Of a stretch of 64,000 nt of DNA, positions 43,491 to 54,651 are shown one piece after another. The notes under the pieces are model-generated. The model was not told where the DNA came from, made no database searches, and was given only the letters and a program-made list of their open reading frames with translations. Positions within the stretch are counted from its first letter, which is position 1; each line of letters opens with the position of its first letter. Source of the stretch: Erodium maritimum (taxonomy: Eukaryota; Streptophyta; Magnoliopsida; Geraniales; Geraniaceae). Location of the stretch: the NCBI GenBank assembly GCA_963921825.1, contig OY997596.1, forward strand, positions 4,779,001 to 4,843,000, given 5' to 3'. A program made the translations under genes and the position numbers.

Positions 43491-44085
43491 TATTGTCTCA
43501 CCCATAAACCTTCCAGTCTTGTTTTTTTTCCATCGTATTTCAAGCCATCCCCACAATAATATGGTTTCTCCATTCTATCTTTGTCCATTTCTGAATGAGT
43601 TATTGCCATCAGTGTTACTTCCGCGATGGCATGTGTGATGATCGTTAAGGCTCCTTGATCGTTCTCTTTTCCCACATGTTCATCACCTTCGATTGCTTCC
43701 TATACTCCCAACGCTTTCATTGACGTCATCTTGTACACCCACATTATGAAGTTAGTGTATGATAACATTGAATAGGTAATGACAGTCTTCCCCTCTCTTG
43801 TTTATGTGCTCCTAAGCTATTAAGCCTGTCGTACCAACCTTATTGGGTGTATCATCAATCATGATCACCTCCCTTTACCATATCTGATACCAAATGTTGT
43901 TTAAGAGTTGGAATCAGAGTAAAACATAATAGAGAGATATGTGAGAAACTAAATTTTTTTCTTTATTGTATCGGTATATATAGTAAACATAAGAGATCAT
44001 ATCCTATGAAATATCAGCTACCTATATCAATTGATTCTGTAGGAGTAAGACTAGGAAATAAAGCAAACTAATCTTGACTCTAACA
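43491..44085 (-). mobile_element. Copia-3: remnant with 5' LTR and gag start
   Basis: An LTR-like unit 43895-44085 starts TGTTGTTTAAGAG and ends CTAACA in plus reading, has a TATA-like TATATATAGTAAAC at 43975, and is next to a primer site TCTGATACCA (43883-43892). To its left the minus frame reads KGALTIITHAIAEV-like copia gag text (QGALTIITHAIAEVTLMAI, 43675-43478). Copia-1 ends at 43485 within this remnant's gag text, so copia-1 landed in it. An old fragment with no partner LTR found. Confidence 0.55.
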
Positions 44086-44412
44086 ACTCTATCACACATA
44101 ATAGTAGTAGAATTTTTGTAGAGGGAAAAACAGGAAAATGTTGTTTATGATGGAAGAAGAACAATTTAGCTAGAACAGGATATTCAAAGAACAGAGGCAC
44201 AATCAGTTTTGTTTAAAACCAATTCAGAGTGATTTTGGGTTTGTTATTTCATTCGTGTTTATTGGGATACAAGACCTAAGAGTAGGCGAGATCAAAACAG
44301 AAACAACCAGAGTTCTAGGGATGTTACAGCTGAGATGACCGAGTCCTAGTGATACTGAAGCTCTATTATTCTACCGAATTAAAACAACAAGATAAAAAAC
44401 AACAATTTCCCC

Positions 44413-45116
44413 CTAATCTTGGTGTACCTTCATCAATTGTGTGACTCCCAACATTTCTCTCATTTGAGCAAACTTTGTCTTTCCAAGAGCTTTTGTCAGG
44501 ATATCAGCTCGTTCTTTCTCGGATGGAATGTGGCAGACTTCAATTGCTTCTTCTTCAACACAATCTCTAATGAAATGATACCTTGTGTCGATGTGTTTTC
44601 TTCGATCGTGATGGACGGGGTTCTTGTACAAGGATATGGCCGACTTGTTGTCAATGAAGATGGTGAATTTCTCTGGAGCTTTCCCTTGTAAACTTGCAGT
44701 TAGTCTAGTAATCCATAAATCCTGACAGGCGATAGAGCTTGCTGCAATAAACTCGGCTTCACAGGATGAGAGGGCTACTATTCTTTGTTTTCTTGAGAAC
44801 CAAGTAACAGGTTTGTCCCCAAGGAAGAAAACCATTCCGGATGTGCTCTTGCGATCGTTTTCATCACCTGCAAGATCGTTGTCGGTGTAACCAGTGACCT
44901 TCATGCTTTTGTAACCTTTCTTGTACTTTAAGCCATAATTAAAGGTTCCTTTCACATAGCCAAGGATCTTCTTTACTGCAGCGATGTGATGAAGTTTAGG
45001 ATTCTCCATGTGTCTGCTCACCAGGCCTACAACGAATACTAGGTTGGGTCGAGTATTGAGCATGTATCTTAGGCTCCCAATCAAGCTCCAGAATTAAGTC
45101 ATACTTCCACAAGGCT
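44413..45116 (-). pseudogene. Copia-2 RNase H region
   Basis: A 223-residue open stretch with GSLRYMLNTRPNLVFVVGLV, YTDNDLAGDENDRKSTSGM, WFSRKQRIVALSSCEAEFIA and CQDLWITRL, then HIDTRYHFIRDCVEEEAIEV and the terminal ADILTKALGKTKF. These are the end of copia RT and the complete RNase H. The element's 3' LTR begins directly after it. LTR-C lies just upstream, between this region and the RT. Confidence 0.88.
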
Positions 45117-45158
45117 CAGTTCATTCTTTTGCCAAGTTTCTCATTCTTTTCAAGGGGA

Positions 45159-48100
45159 GAGGTGTAATAACCACTCCCGGTCAACGCCAGTCAAACCTGC
45201 GAAAAACAGGAAAATCTAAAATTTTTAAGACTGATACTTAATTGAACCTAAAATGACCCCGAGTGTCATACCGGACTTAAGTTGACCCCGTTATTGACCA
45301 AAGTGAGTTCCGGGGGACTCAGGGCAACTTTCTGATCAATTTGAGAAATGTTGACTTTTCGTTGGAAAAGTCAACCGAGCGACGTTTTGATCCATTCGAG
45401 GACCGTTTTAGATCCAAAAAGCTTAGCCGTCGTCGTAGCGGTCTTAGTTGAGCCTTTTCCTTTTAGCCCGCCAAGTTTCATAATTTCTTGGGAAAAGTGC
45501 CCGTTCTGGGCCCGAAACGTCCGATTTTCGCGAATCTGATTGGAAAATATCTCCTAGATAATTTCCCAAAAGGTGTGGGACCCACGTGACACTTGTCCAA
45601 TATGTGGTGGTGTTAGTTTTGGGGGGAAAATAAAGATGAGAGGACAAGGGTGGCCGGCCATATAGGGAAAAAAGGAAAAAAAATAGAAATTAGAGTTAGA
45701 TGTTTAGAAAGAGAAAGAAGAGAGAAGAAAGGGAGAGAAGGAGAAGAAGGAAGAGAGAAAGCTAGGGTTTGGGCACTATTCACGCCATATCCAACCCTTG
45801 GATCGTCTCGAGGCAAGGAGCAATCTACTTCCCCTCGTTCTCCTCTACGGTATACACCGAACCAATTCTCGTTTTGATTAATTTTGGAAGTTAGGTTTTT
45901 GTAAAACTATTAGTTTAAGGTGGTTTTGATGTTGGGGTAATTGTTGGAGACGTTTTGGAGGTGTTTGGAGGGGAGAGATGACGTTTTCCGGTGACCGGAG
46001 GCTCGGGAGGAGCTCCGACCATCGTGGGTGGTGGCCGGCCGGCCATGGGTGGCTGGACGGAGCTGGGACTAGCCACCACCATGGTGGCCGAGCCCCACTT
46101 TGAGCCTAGGGCCCACGGCCAAGTGGGTCGGGTGGGGCCCACGTGCTCGGGTGCTCGGGTTTTATCGTTCGGGTGGTTTAAAGCGTTCCCCGGACCTTTT
46201 ATCCTTAACCGAATCGAAAATTGGAATTAAATTGGAAAAGTTATAATTAACGGGTTTTAGAAACTTGAAATGGAAATTAATTGACTCGGGAGTCGGAATT
46301 CGATTCGGGCAAGTACATTGGGACCCTTGAATTATTCTAAGACCGTAGAAACGAAAACGGAAATTTTTGGAGCCCCGGAAGGGCATTTACAAAACCCGGG
46401 CAGATTCGCCATGTCGGGCGAATCGGGCCTTTACGGGTCCCTTATCGACAATTTCGAGTAATTGGGAAGTTTGGGAGTGATCGACATTGTCGGGGTTACA
46501 TTTGGGCGTTAAGTTTATTAAATTTCAGCTTATTTCCTACGAGTTAAAGTGCATTAAAAATTGTGTTCTTTTAGATCGTGTCACAGACCGAGGCAAGGGA
46601 AAGCTGGGTGAGTGACTGAGATCATCACCGGAGCTCGTTGTTTGGCTTTTGGGAGAACATGCACGAGGTAGGGAAAAGTAGCCGGATCTCAGCCCTGACT
46701 AGGGAAAGTTAATAGTAGAATTGCATGTGACACCGGGGTGTCGTGGGTTAAGTAGGTTTTCGAATATTTGAAATGCATGATACGGGAACTTAGCAAATAT
46801 TGGAAATGCATGTGACACTTAGTAGTGTCGTAGGAGTAGAGAACTTAGCGAGTTTAGAATTTACTGGAGGCATATGACCATGCCCGGAGGTTGTTTGTGA
46901 AACTAGTGATCTTAGGACGGTTGGAGGCATTGATTATGCCGGAGGTTGTTGTGGTTTGTCATTGTTGAGTTTGGGTGGCCATGAGAGCCCGTGTCTTTAC
47001 CTTTGGTGTTTTAGCTGGCTTACGAGTTAGAGTCTCGGTAAGTTGCGAGCGTGTATTATTGTTGAGTTTTGGGTGGCCATGAGTGCCCGTGGGGTTGTTG
47101 AACCCGTGTCTTTACCTTTGGTGTTTTGGGTGGCCATGAGTGCCCGTGGGGTTGTTGAACCCGTGTCTTTACTGTTGGTGTGTCTTGGGAGGCCGTGAGT
47201 GCCTGTGGGGCTGTTGAGTCCGTGTTTTACTGTTGGTATGTCTTGGGAGGCTGTGAGTGCCTGTGGGTCTGTTGAGTCCGAGTTTTACTGTTGGTGACTT
47301 GGTGGCCATGAGTTCCCGTGAGTGTTGAACCTGTGTTGTTACTGGTCGTTGAACTTGCTTGTGATTGTGATTGTGATTGTGTTTGTGGTTACCTGAGGTT
47401 GGGGGCCCGCTTCATGAAACGGGGGTCCACGAGCACACGCGTCTGCTTGTTCAGACGGGGTAGGGGGCCCGCCCACCAATAAAGGGGTCCTGGCCGCGCG
47501 TGTGTGGTTTGGGTTTGTGAGCATTCTTTAGCTGGCTTACGAGTTAGAGTCTCGGTAAGTTGCAAGCATTCTTGGCTGGCTTACGAGTTAGAGTCTCGGT
47601 AAGTTGCAAGCATTCTCCGGCTGGCTTACGAGTTAGAGTCTCGTTAAGTTGCAAGCATTATTGGGTTGGCCTGACCGAGTTAGAGTCTCGGGAGGGTGTG
47701 AGCGTTCTTGGCACTGAGCAGTTGGCAGCTGGTTTGCGATCCTTTGTGATCTTGTTTGGTGTTGCGTAGCTTTCTTTTGAGTCCTTGGAAGAGGTCGTGA
47801 TCGTTGTGTCAGGTCTACTGTACGTGTCAAAGTGTTGAGTTGGTCAAGGAAGGAAACAGTGGGTGTATGTTCAGTCAGAGTACTTGGGTTGGGGACAGTG
47901 TTCCCCGGTGTTGACTTTGTTATTGGTGTTACCGACTTTGTCTGCTAATTAGGCCGTAGTCAGTCTGTTATCCGTGGTGTTGAGCGAACGCTCACCCCTA
48001 GCTGCTTTTCGTACAGGTACCGTTCGCAGGCTGGGCTAGGTGAGCTTCTGAAGCTTGAAGAGCTAGAAGCGGGATTCTGGGTTTATTTGAGTCTAGCGAC

Positions 48101-48271
48101 GTATACCATGTTTTTGTCCACTTGTTGGGACGTGTTTTAAGTTGTAAATATTATTTTGTTTAACAGTTGGTGTTTTTAAAGAGAATTATAAAAAATGGTT
48201 TCAAAGGTGTTTATTGTTTTAAAACGTTCGCGTCCCGAATTCGGTTTACTGAAATTGGGGCGTGACAAGAG
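45159..48271. mobile_element. LTR-C: solo-LTR-like member of the LTR-A family in copia-2 (body 45164-48266)
   Basis: Begins TGTAATAACCACTCCCGG and ends GGGGCGTGACA, with a perfect 5-bp target duplication AGAGG at 45159-45163 and 48267-48271; body 3103 bp. The 3' half (from about 46670, AGGTAGGGAAAAGTAGCC) follows LTR-A and LTR-B closely. The first 1.4 kb, with a purine-rich leader at 45660-45770, is different from LTR-A, so the family has at least two 5' types. Plus orientation. No primer site, polypurine tract or gag-pol inside. Confidence 0.85.
47525..47700 (+). repeat. Minisatellite in LTR-C (4 units of about 43 bp)
   Basis: The core GCTGGCTTACGAGTTAGAGT, followed by CTCGGTAAGTTGCAAGCATT, repeats four times with few changes; a single outlying copy sits at 47015-47050. 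It corresponds to the array in LTR-B. Confidence 0.88.
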
Positions 48272-50125
48272 GCATATGAATTGCATCCTTCTAAACCTGC
48301 AGTTTCTATTAGTTTTGTAGTATACACAGATTGATTCAATGTGATTTTAGTATCACTTTGATTCACCTCGATGCCAAGGTAGTAATGCTACAAACCCATA
48401 TCACTCATGCTAAAAAGTCTTGGCATCTCTGATTTAAAATGAGTGATGGAACTAACCTTATTTCCGGTAATAATCAAATCATCGACGTAGACTCCGACCA
48501 AGAGTAATGATCAATTTCCCTTTCTCACGTACACAACATGTTCGAGTGGATGTCTCTCTAACCCAATTGAGATGAGACTTTGATCAAGTTTTTGGGTCCA
48601 AGCTCTTGGAGCTTGTTTGAGCCCATATAGCGCTTTCCTTAGAATGAGAACATGATCAAGTTTGTCTAGATTAACAAACCCAGGAGGCTACACGACATAA
48701 ACTTCTTCGGTCAACTCGCCATTTAGGAACGCAGAACGGACATCCATGTTATGAATTTCCCAGCTCCTCTCAGCTGCAATAGCAATTAAAATTCGAATTG
48801 TCTCTATTCTCGCTACAAGAGCAAAAACTTATTCAAAATCGACACCCTGCTGCTGAACATAGCCTTTAGGTACTAACCTAGCTTTGTGTTTCTGAATTTC
48901 TCTTGACTTTGAAGACCCATTTCAAACCAATGGACTTGTGGCCTTGGGGAAGTTGTGCATAGACCCAGGTTTCATTGTCAGAGATCGATTTCATCTCTTC
49001 CTCCATAGCTCTTCTCCATGATTCATGCTTCAGAGCTTCGAACGGGTTTGTTGGTTCTTCCGTGGAGAGCAAGCAATCAGCTTCAATTCTCTCCGTTTGT
49101 TCATAGAGATCTACCAGAGTTCGAATTCGAAGAGGAGTAGTGGAGGGTGATTCCTCACTCGTTGGAGCCTGTTCAAGAGATCTTATTTCTTCTTGAGAGG
49201 ATCTCCCCTTTATTTGTGGTTCAGACGTCTCTTCTTCTGGAGTGTGCACCTCCGATTCATCTACATCATCGTTAGAGCCCCAATTTACAGAGAAATAACT
49301 TGAATCATTTTGTATTACCTATTGAGTTTCATCCCAACTCCATTCTTGAATTATAACAAGTCGTTTTATATCAGGATTATAGAAACAATAAGCCTTTGAT
49401 CCTGTTTTGTACCCAATAAACACCATCTTCTCGCTTCAATCAACAAGCTTCTTCTGATGCGCCTTATTATTCTTGACAAAGGTAGTGCATCCGAACACCT
49501 TCAGATGACTCACGTTTGGCTTGCGTTTATGCCGATCTTCATATGGAGTCACTCCCTCCAGACTTCTCGTGACTGTTCGATTCAAGATGTAGGTTGCTGT
49601 GGAGATAACTTCTCCCCAAAATCTCCCTGGTACATGTTTGTTTTTCATGATGCTTCTTGCCATTCCTACCAAATTCTGATTGCGTCGTTCTGCCACACCT
49701 TTTTGCTGTGGAGTGTTTGGGGCAGTCATGAACTTCTTCACTCCTTCTTCATCACAATACTCTTTGAATTCATTGGACACAAATTCCTCTCCCCTGTATG
49801 TCCTTAAGCCATTTCATTTTTGCTCAGACTCGAGTTCGCCCTGAATTTTGATTTTTTCTAATGCCATGAATGCAAGATCCTTTCTAGAAAGCAAAACAAT
49901 CCACATGTATCTTGTGAAATCGTTAACCATCAAAAAGAAATACCTGTTCCCGACTGGGGTTTCGGGATCAATTGAACCACAAAGGTCTGCATGAACAAGT
50001 TCAAGAGCTTTCTTGGCACGATAACTGGTAGCCTTTGGAAAGGGGAACCTCTTATGCTTCCCTGCTAAACACGCCTCACACAGAGTCCCAAGGCTATCAA
50101 TGTTAGGTAAGCCTATCATCATTCC
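48272..50125 (-). pseudogene. Copia-2 reverse transcriptase and integrase region
   Basis: Integrase text is at 50122-49814 (CEACLAGKHKRFPFPKATSY, HADLCGSIDPETPVGNRY) and 49780-49436 (APNTPQQKGVAERRNQNLV, FWGEVISTATYILNRTV, HLKVFGCTTFV). The RT entry at 49249-48878 has FEALKHESWRRAMEEEMKSI and LKWVFKVKRN. RT continues to 48280, where ordinary copia motifs are readable in pieces. Integrase joins cDNA to host DNA and RT makes the cDNA in this family. This is a broken region. Confidence 0.82.
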
Positions 50126-50129
50126 TCTT

Positions 50130-50600
50130 TATACCATCATTTTTAGAGTGTGGAAGCTTGTGTGTAAGACTCACTTATCTCAAAACCCAACTCGTGGGCT
50201 TGTATGTGAGACGTCATGTGGCCCAAGTGATTACAATATGTTTAATAAAATAAGATAAATCTTATTGGTTAACTAATATGAGGTAAATTACTATTATATC
50301 CTGATGCATGGTGGGTTAATATATAAAGATAAACCATAGGAATTGGTCCTCTCTCTACCCATTATGTTAGGTTTCTTAGTCATCACAGAAATCAAAAGCA
50401 AGCCGCCTAAAGGGGTCAAGTGGGAGAAATCGATTCCATCACACAGAACCTACCGCTTCTCTTATGGATCAAGGTACGTTTTCCTGATCTCTTATTGATT
50501 GTGAAAATCATATTGTTCTAAGATCCAGGCTTTATGTTTTATGCAATATTATGGATTCAATTGATTTTGATTTATGATGTAAGTAAAACTTACTGTGTCC
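50130..50600. mobile_element. Unclassified ~0.5-kb insertion in copia-2
   Basis: Copia-2 text stops near 50130 (gag-pre-integrase, GLPNIDSLGTLCEACL) and resumes near 50600 (NGWLSIFD). The intervening 470 bases are foreign: AT-rich, with a TATA-like ATATATAAAGATAAACC at 50320, a CT-rich leader and a splice-donor-like ATCAAG|GTACG at 50469. This looks like an LTR U3-R-U5 or a captured promoter and first exon. TTTTAG occurs next to both edges (about 50142-50147 and 50625-50630) but is too weak to prove a target duplication. Confidence 0.45.
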
Positions 50601-50681
50601 ACACATGGGGATGCTTTGCTTCAGTTTTAGAACATAGAGTCTGTTCCAGCTTCTCTTCAGTTTTGCAAGAAATCTTTGGTT

Positions 50682-51622
50682 TTAATCAAAGATGCTCAGC
50701 CAACCATTCTCTATGGTGACCCTGCACCCGTTTTCATCCATTTGTCCCAGACTGATTATATTGCTCCTCAACCTAGGAATGAAATAGACATCTGACAAGA
50801 TCTTCTGATCTCTAGAGGTTCCTTCAATTAGGATAGAGCCTCTTCCTTTAATGGGAACAATCGATCCATCTCCGGATTTTACTGACCCAACAATGTATTT
50901 GTCCATGCTCACGAACACGCTTTCATTCCCTGTCATATGGTTGCTTGCTCCTATGTCAAGATACCAAGAATCACGCCCCATTAGTTCCTTCTAATTTAGA
51001 TTGGGAATTACCTTGTTTTTATTTAGGAGCACCATCTCGGTTTTGCTTTCCTTCTTTCTGATGCAGCAAGTTTCCAACATAAGTTATGCTGGTTCATCAT
51101 CAACTTCTTCCACATAATTGCCAATTTCAGACTTTGATTTTGGACATTCATATTGAAAATGTCCAAAATACCCACACCCATAACATCTGAACCCTGTTTT
51201 GTCTCCAAATCTTGGAGAGTTTGATCGACTAGCGCCACGACCTTGGCCTCTTCCTCTCCCAGAGTAACGTTGCTTGTCTGAGCTTTCACCAGCTCTTTTC
51301 TTCTGCAAGCTCTCCCACTGAGCTTCAGCCAACAACAAGCTTTCTCCATCCTTACTATGCTTGCGTCCTTTCATGGACGTTTCTTGGGCCTTCAGTCTAC
51401 CAATGGCCTCAACCAGCGTCATCTCCTTCATGTCCACCCATTGTTGAATTGTACTCACAATCGGGAAGGTAATGATCTGTGACGGACCTGAGAAATTTCT
51501 CAACAACTACAGACTGTGGCATTTCTTCGCCCAAAGACCGTATTTCACTAACAATAGAGGTTAGTTTCAAATAAAAACTATTTATGGTTTCATTTTCCTC
51601 CATGACTAGGCCATCAATATTT
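50682..51622 (-). pseudogene. Copia-2 gag C-terminal and protease region
   Basis: Minus-strand gag text is LDMEENETINSFYLKLTSIV-like at 51603-51409, followed by a basic Gly/Arg region (RGRGQGRGASRS) and a CCHC zinc knuckle CYGCGYFGHFQYEC near 51160. The protease active site WYLDIGASNHMTGNE lies near 50950, and the segment ends in gag-pre-integrase text ENGWLSIFD at 50690. The LINE insertion lies just upstream within gag. A broken region. Confidence 0.85.
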
Positions 51623-53988
51623 TTTTTTGAAACGGGTAACCGGAGACTTTCATTAATACCAATAGGTAATCAAACAGGATGAGGCGTGACCGCCCCGGGT
51701 TCCAGATGTATGTCCAGGCCGACCGTAGTAAGCCCGGCGCTCATGGACCCATAATAATAGCCCACTTGAAATCGTGGGCACAAACTCAAGACAACTCCTT
51801 ACCGTCGTCCCAAAGCAACGAGGAATAAAAAAAGTCGTAAAACAGGCAGGAAGTAAAATGTTCCAAAGATAAAGCAGATTACAAGAAAACAGATATATAA
51901 ACTTTGCTGAATGTGCAGGCTGCCCGGGACCTCCCAACACTGGTTGTCCCGGGTCTGTAGGTATAGTTTGAGGACGACTCCACCCATCCTTGCCAGGTCG
52001 GTTCATTCTTGCATCGGAGGCTGCTGTGCATCCGGCTGCTCTTTCCTCTCCTCCATCTAGTGGACCGACCGCATTATGTGATCTTGGGGGTCGGGTCATC
52101 CAACAGCTTCTTCAACTCCGGCGGACGAGCATACAACGACCCGCTCCTAGTCTTCAGGGTGGTCAGCTTACCCTTTTCTCGGCTGGGCCCTCCTTTCCCT
52201 AGACCAGCCTGGGGATCTTTCTCCTTCCCCTCCCCGGTCACTACAATAGCTCCGGGTTCAGCTCAGTCCATAATATCAGCAGCAGGGTGGACGTTAGCCA
52301 GATTGTCAGGCTTTGTGAAGCCCGGTGGCCCTCCAGAGGCTCGCCGCCCTCCCTCCTGCATGTCCTTGGTTGCCCCTCCTGGGGTAACCCTATCCAGATT
52401 ATCAGACTTCTGAATGGCTGTGCCGGGTAGATCTTCACCCATAGTGATTTCCCTAGATCGAATCAGCGGATTCAGGTACAGGTCACTTAGAGGATACGTA
52501 ATAGTCGAGTATGTCACCGGGGGGGTGCATTCCAGACCGTCCTCAGCAGCCGGTCCACATCCATCTGGCTTGGGGCCAGGATAGACGGATCGTAACGAAT
52601 CTCTTCCCGGCCAATCCCTGGAAGCTGAGTCGTGCACCCCGAGATCCTATGGGTTACCATTCCACACCTGCGACAAAAATCCACTATCCTCTCATACTGC
52701 AAATCAATCACAGCGGATGTTGTGGTACCTGGAAATATGAGGCGTAGACGTCGCCGTAGAGGTCGGTGCAGCTCCATTCAGACTCGTAGCCATAAGAACA
52801 TGTCCTCCCGTCGAGCCAACGGGATCAGAGCCGATGGAACTTGGGTGCCAATGCTATCTGCAATGAGTCTGCGGATGTAATCGTTCCTGGCTCCCACCGG
52901 GATATTGAGTGCACGGACACCGAGCTCTACATGATGAAAATTAATCTCATTGGCCCGGAAAAATTGTCTGAGAGGCTCCAACAGAAGGGGGAAGCCCTTG
53001 AAGCTCCAAGGACCCCTATGACGGATATTTTCCATCGAATCGGCGGACAGGAAATGATAGCCTGTTACCTCCGGGGACATGAACTCCACCTTGATTCTAA
53101 TCACCTTCCACTTCTGTAGCATCATCGCGCAAACGACGTTCTGATTGTAGACCCGGTTCCCTGCAACATTGACTGCTAGGGAGAACTGGTGTGCCCTTGG
53201 TGAAGAGTGGGACCCCCTCCTCCGAGACCACTACTTCGTCATCATCGTCCTCCTAATCTGGGACTGGGGAGATACGGGTCAACTGGATCTCAGGTGGGTA
53301 AGTCGTCGACCCCCGTCCGCTTGATGGCCGAGGGTTCGTATCCGATACCCGATCTGACGAAGGGCGGTATCTAGCCACCACCGTCGGAGCTTGAGGCCGT
53401 GAGTGGGACGACAGATCCCGAGGAGTCTCCCTAACTACCAGATGACGTCCGCCCTGGTCCGAGGAAATAGCCGGGACCTCAGAGACCTCGGAATCCGCCT
53501 GGTTCGTACCAGGTTTATCCTTCAGAGCCAAGAGGCCCGTCGGCCGCCGGGGGTCCGTCAGAGGAAGGGAGGGAACTGCCTCAGCCGACGACGTGATGAA
53601 GTCGCCGGAGGGAAACCCTTGCTGGTCGGGTAGACCGTGCTGCTGAGAACCACCAGAAACGGGTTGGATATGACCTGTTGATTCATTTCCGACTGGGAAC
53701 GGCTGTGAGAAGGCAGATCCGGTGCTGGCTGGCTGAAAATGGCGAGGGACGGCAGTAGAGAAATTGTCGGGGGAGGCAGAGACGGTCTGATACGATGGGG
53801 GGCAAGTGGCGAAGCAGAGACGACGAACGAGGCAAGCGCGGCGTCGGTGCAGAGACGACGAAGGCGAGAAGACAGGTGGTGGTCGGCGATGGCAAAGGTG
53901 GCGGCGGCTGAACCCTGACTAGGGTAGAAGGAACCTCACGAAGAGGTAGAAGAGAGTGTTTTTTTTTGTAGGTAGGCCATCAATATTT
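51607..53988 (-). mobile_element. Non-autonomous plant L1-type LINE carrying only ORF1 (body 51623-53972)
   Basis: A 16-bp target duplication (TAGGCCATCAATATTT at 51607-51622 and 53973-53988) flanks the body. On the minus strand it ends in a short poly(A) (T-run at 51620-51628) preceded by TCCGGTTACCCGTTTC, the usual 3' end of plant L1-type LINEs. ORF1 (about 53900-52514) is present; the 860 bases from there to the poly(A) have no endonuclease or reverse transcriptase. So it moved in short form, or lost ORF2. It sits in the gag of copia-2. Confidence 0.85.
52514..53900 (-). pseudogene. LINE ORF1 (DUF4283 domain plus CCHC zinc knuckle)
   Basis: Pieces in order on the minus strand: a Ser/Pro/Arg-rich start (53895-53683, then 53531-53253), an acidic link (DDDDEVVVSEEG), the DUF4283 domain (53125-52778: KVIRIKVEFMSPEVTGYHFL, HRGPWSFKGFPLLLEPL) and a CCHC-type knuckle (52777-52514: LQYERIVDFCRRCGMVTHRI then SGC). 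ORF1 proteins of plant L1 elements bind the element RNA. A stop lies at 53253 and another at the DUF4283-knuckle join (52778), with a frame change between 53253 and 53125. It is therefore inactive. Confidence 0.75.
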
Positions 53989-54379
53989 ATTTTCAAAGAA
54001 AACACATTTGCAGATCTTACCATGTTTGCCCCAACGTGCATGACCCTCAGTTCTTCCCACACACTCCTTGTGGTCTTCTTCTATGAGATTTCCATGAACA
54101 CGACATCAGGGATCGAGTGCATGATTACTACAAAAGCCCCTTTGTCCTTTTCGACTCCCACAATTTCTTCTCCTTCAATTTTTGACCATACGTTCAACGC
54201 CTTCTTTAAAACAATCATCTTCATCAACCATATTCCATAGTTGTTGTCTGTCAGCATGAGATATGTCAGCGACATCCCATTTCCACTCCTTCCTTGCTTC
54301 ACTATTCTTGAGTTGCTACTGTCTACACCTTTTGTTTTCGGATAAGCCATGACACTAGCAACAATGATCTGATACCAAC
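53989..54379 (-). pseudogene. Copia-2 gag N-terminal region and leader
   Basis: The minus-strand frame 54350-54081 starts MAYPKTKGVDSSNSR and contains LTDNNYGIWLMKMIVLKKAL, NVWSKIEGEE and KGAFVVIMHSIPDVVFMEIS, the N-terminal copia gag (DUF4219/UBN2) signature. The primer site TCTGATACCA is at 54368-54377, two bases from the LTR. A broken region. Confidence 0.85.
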
Positions 54380-54651
54380 TGTTGTTTGTGATGACAAGAA
54401 GAATACTTTAGCTAGAATAGGATACTCAGAGAACAGAGGCACGATCAGTTTTGTTTAAATCCAATTCAGAGTGATTTTGGTTTTGTTATTTCATTCATAT
54501 TTATTGGGATACAAGAGCTAAAAATAGGCGATATCAAAACAAAAACAACTAGAGTTCTAGGGTTGTTACAACTGAGATGACTGAGTCCTAGTGATACTGA
54601 AGCTCTAGTATTCTACCAAATTAAAACAACAAGATTGAAAACAACAGAAAA

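Larger units (their letters stand above)
44134..54651 (-). mobile_element. Copia-2: complete-ended Ty1/copia element with three nested insertions (body 44139-54646)
   Basis: LTRs 44139-44404 and 54380-54646 (266 and 267 bp, starting TGTTGTTT and ending ACAACA) are flanked by GAAAA at 44134-44138 and 54647-54651. The primer site TCTGATACCA abuts the right LTR and a polypurine tract (AAGATTAGGGGGAAA on the minus strand) abuts the left one, so it reads on the minus strand. About 5.9 kb of the body is not its own: LTR-C (45164-48266), a 0.5-kb unclassified insert (about 50130-50600) and a LINE (51623-53972). LTRs differ by around 10% by eye. Lineage is perhaps Ivana/Oryco or Tork. Broken, several breaks. 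Confidence 0.92.
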
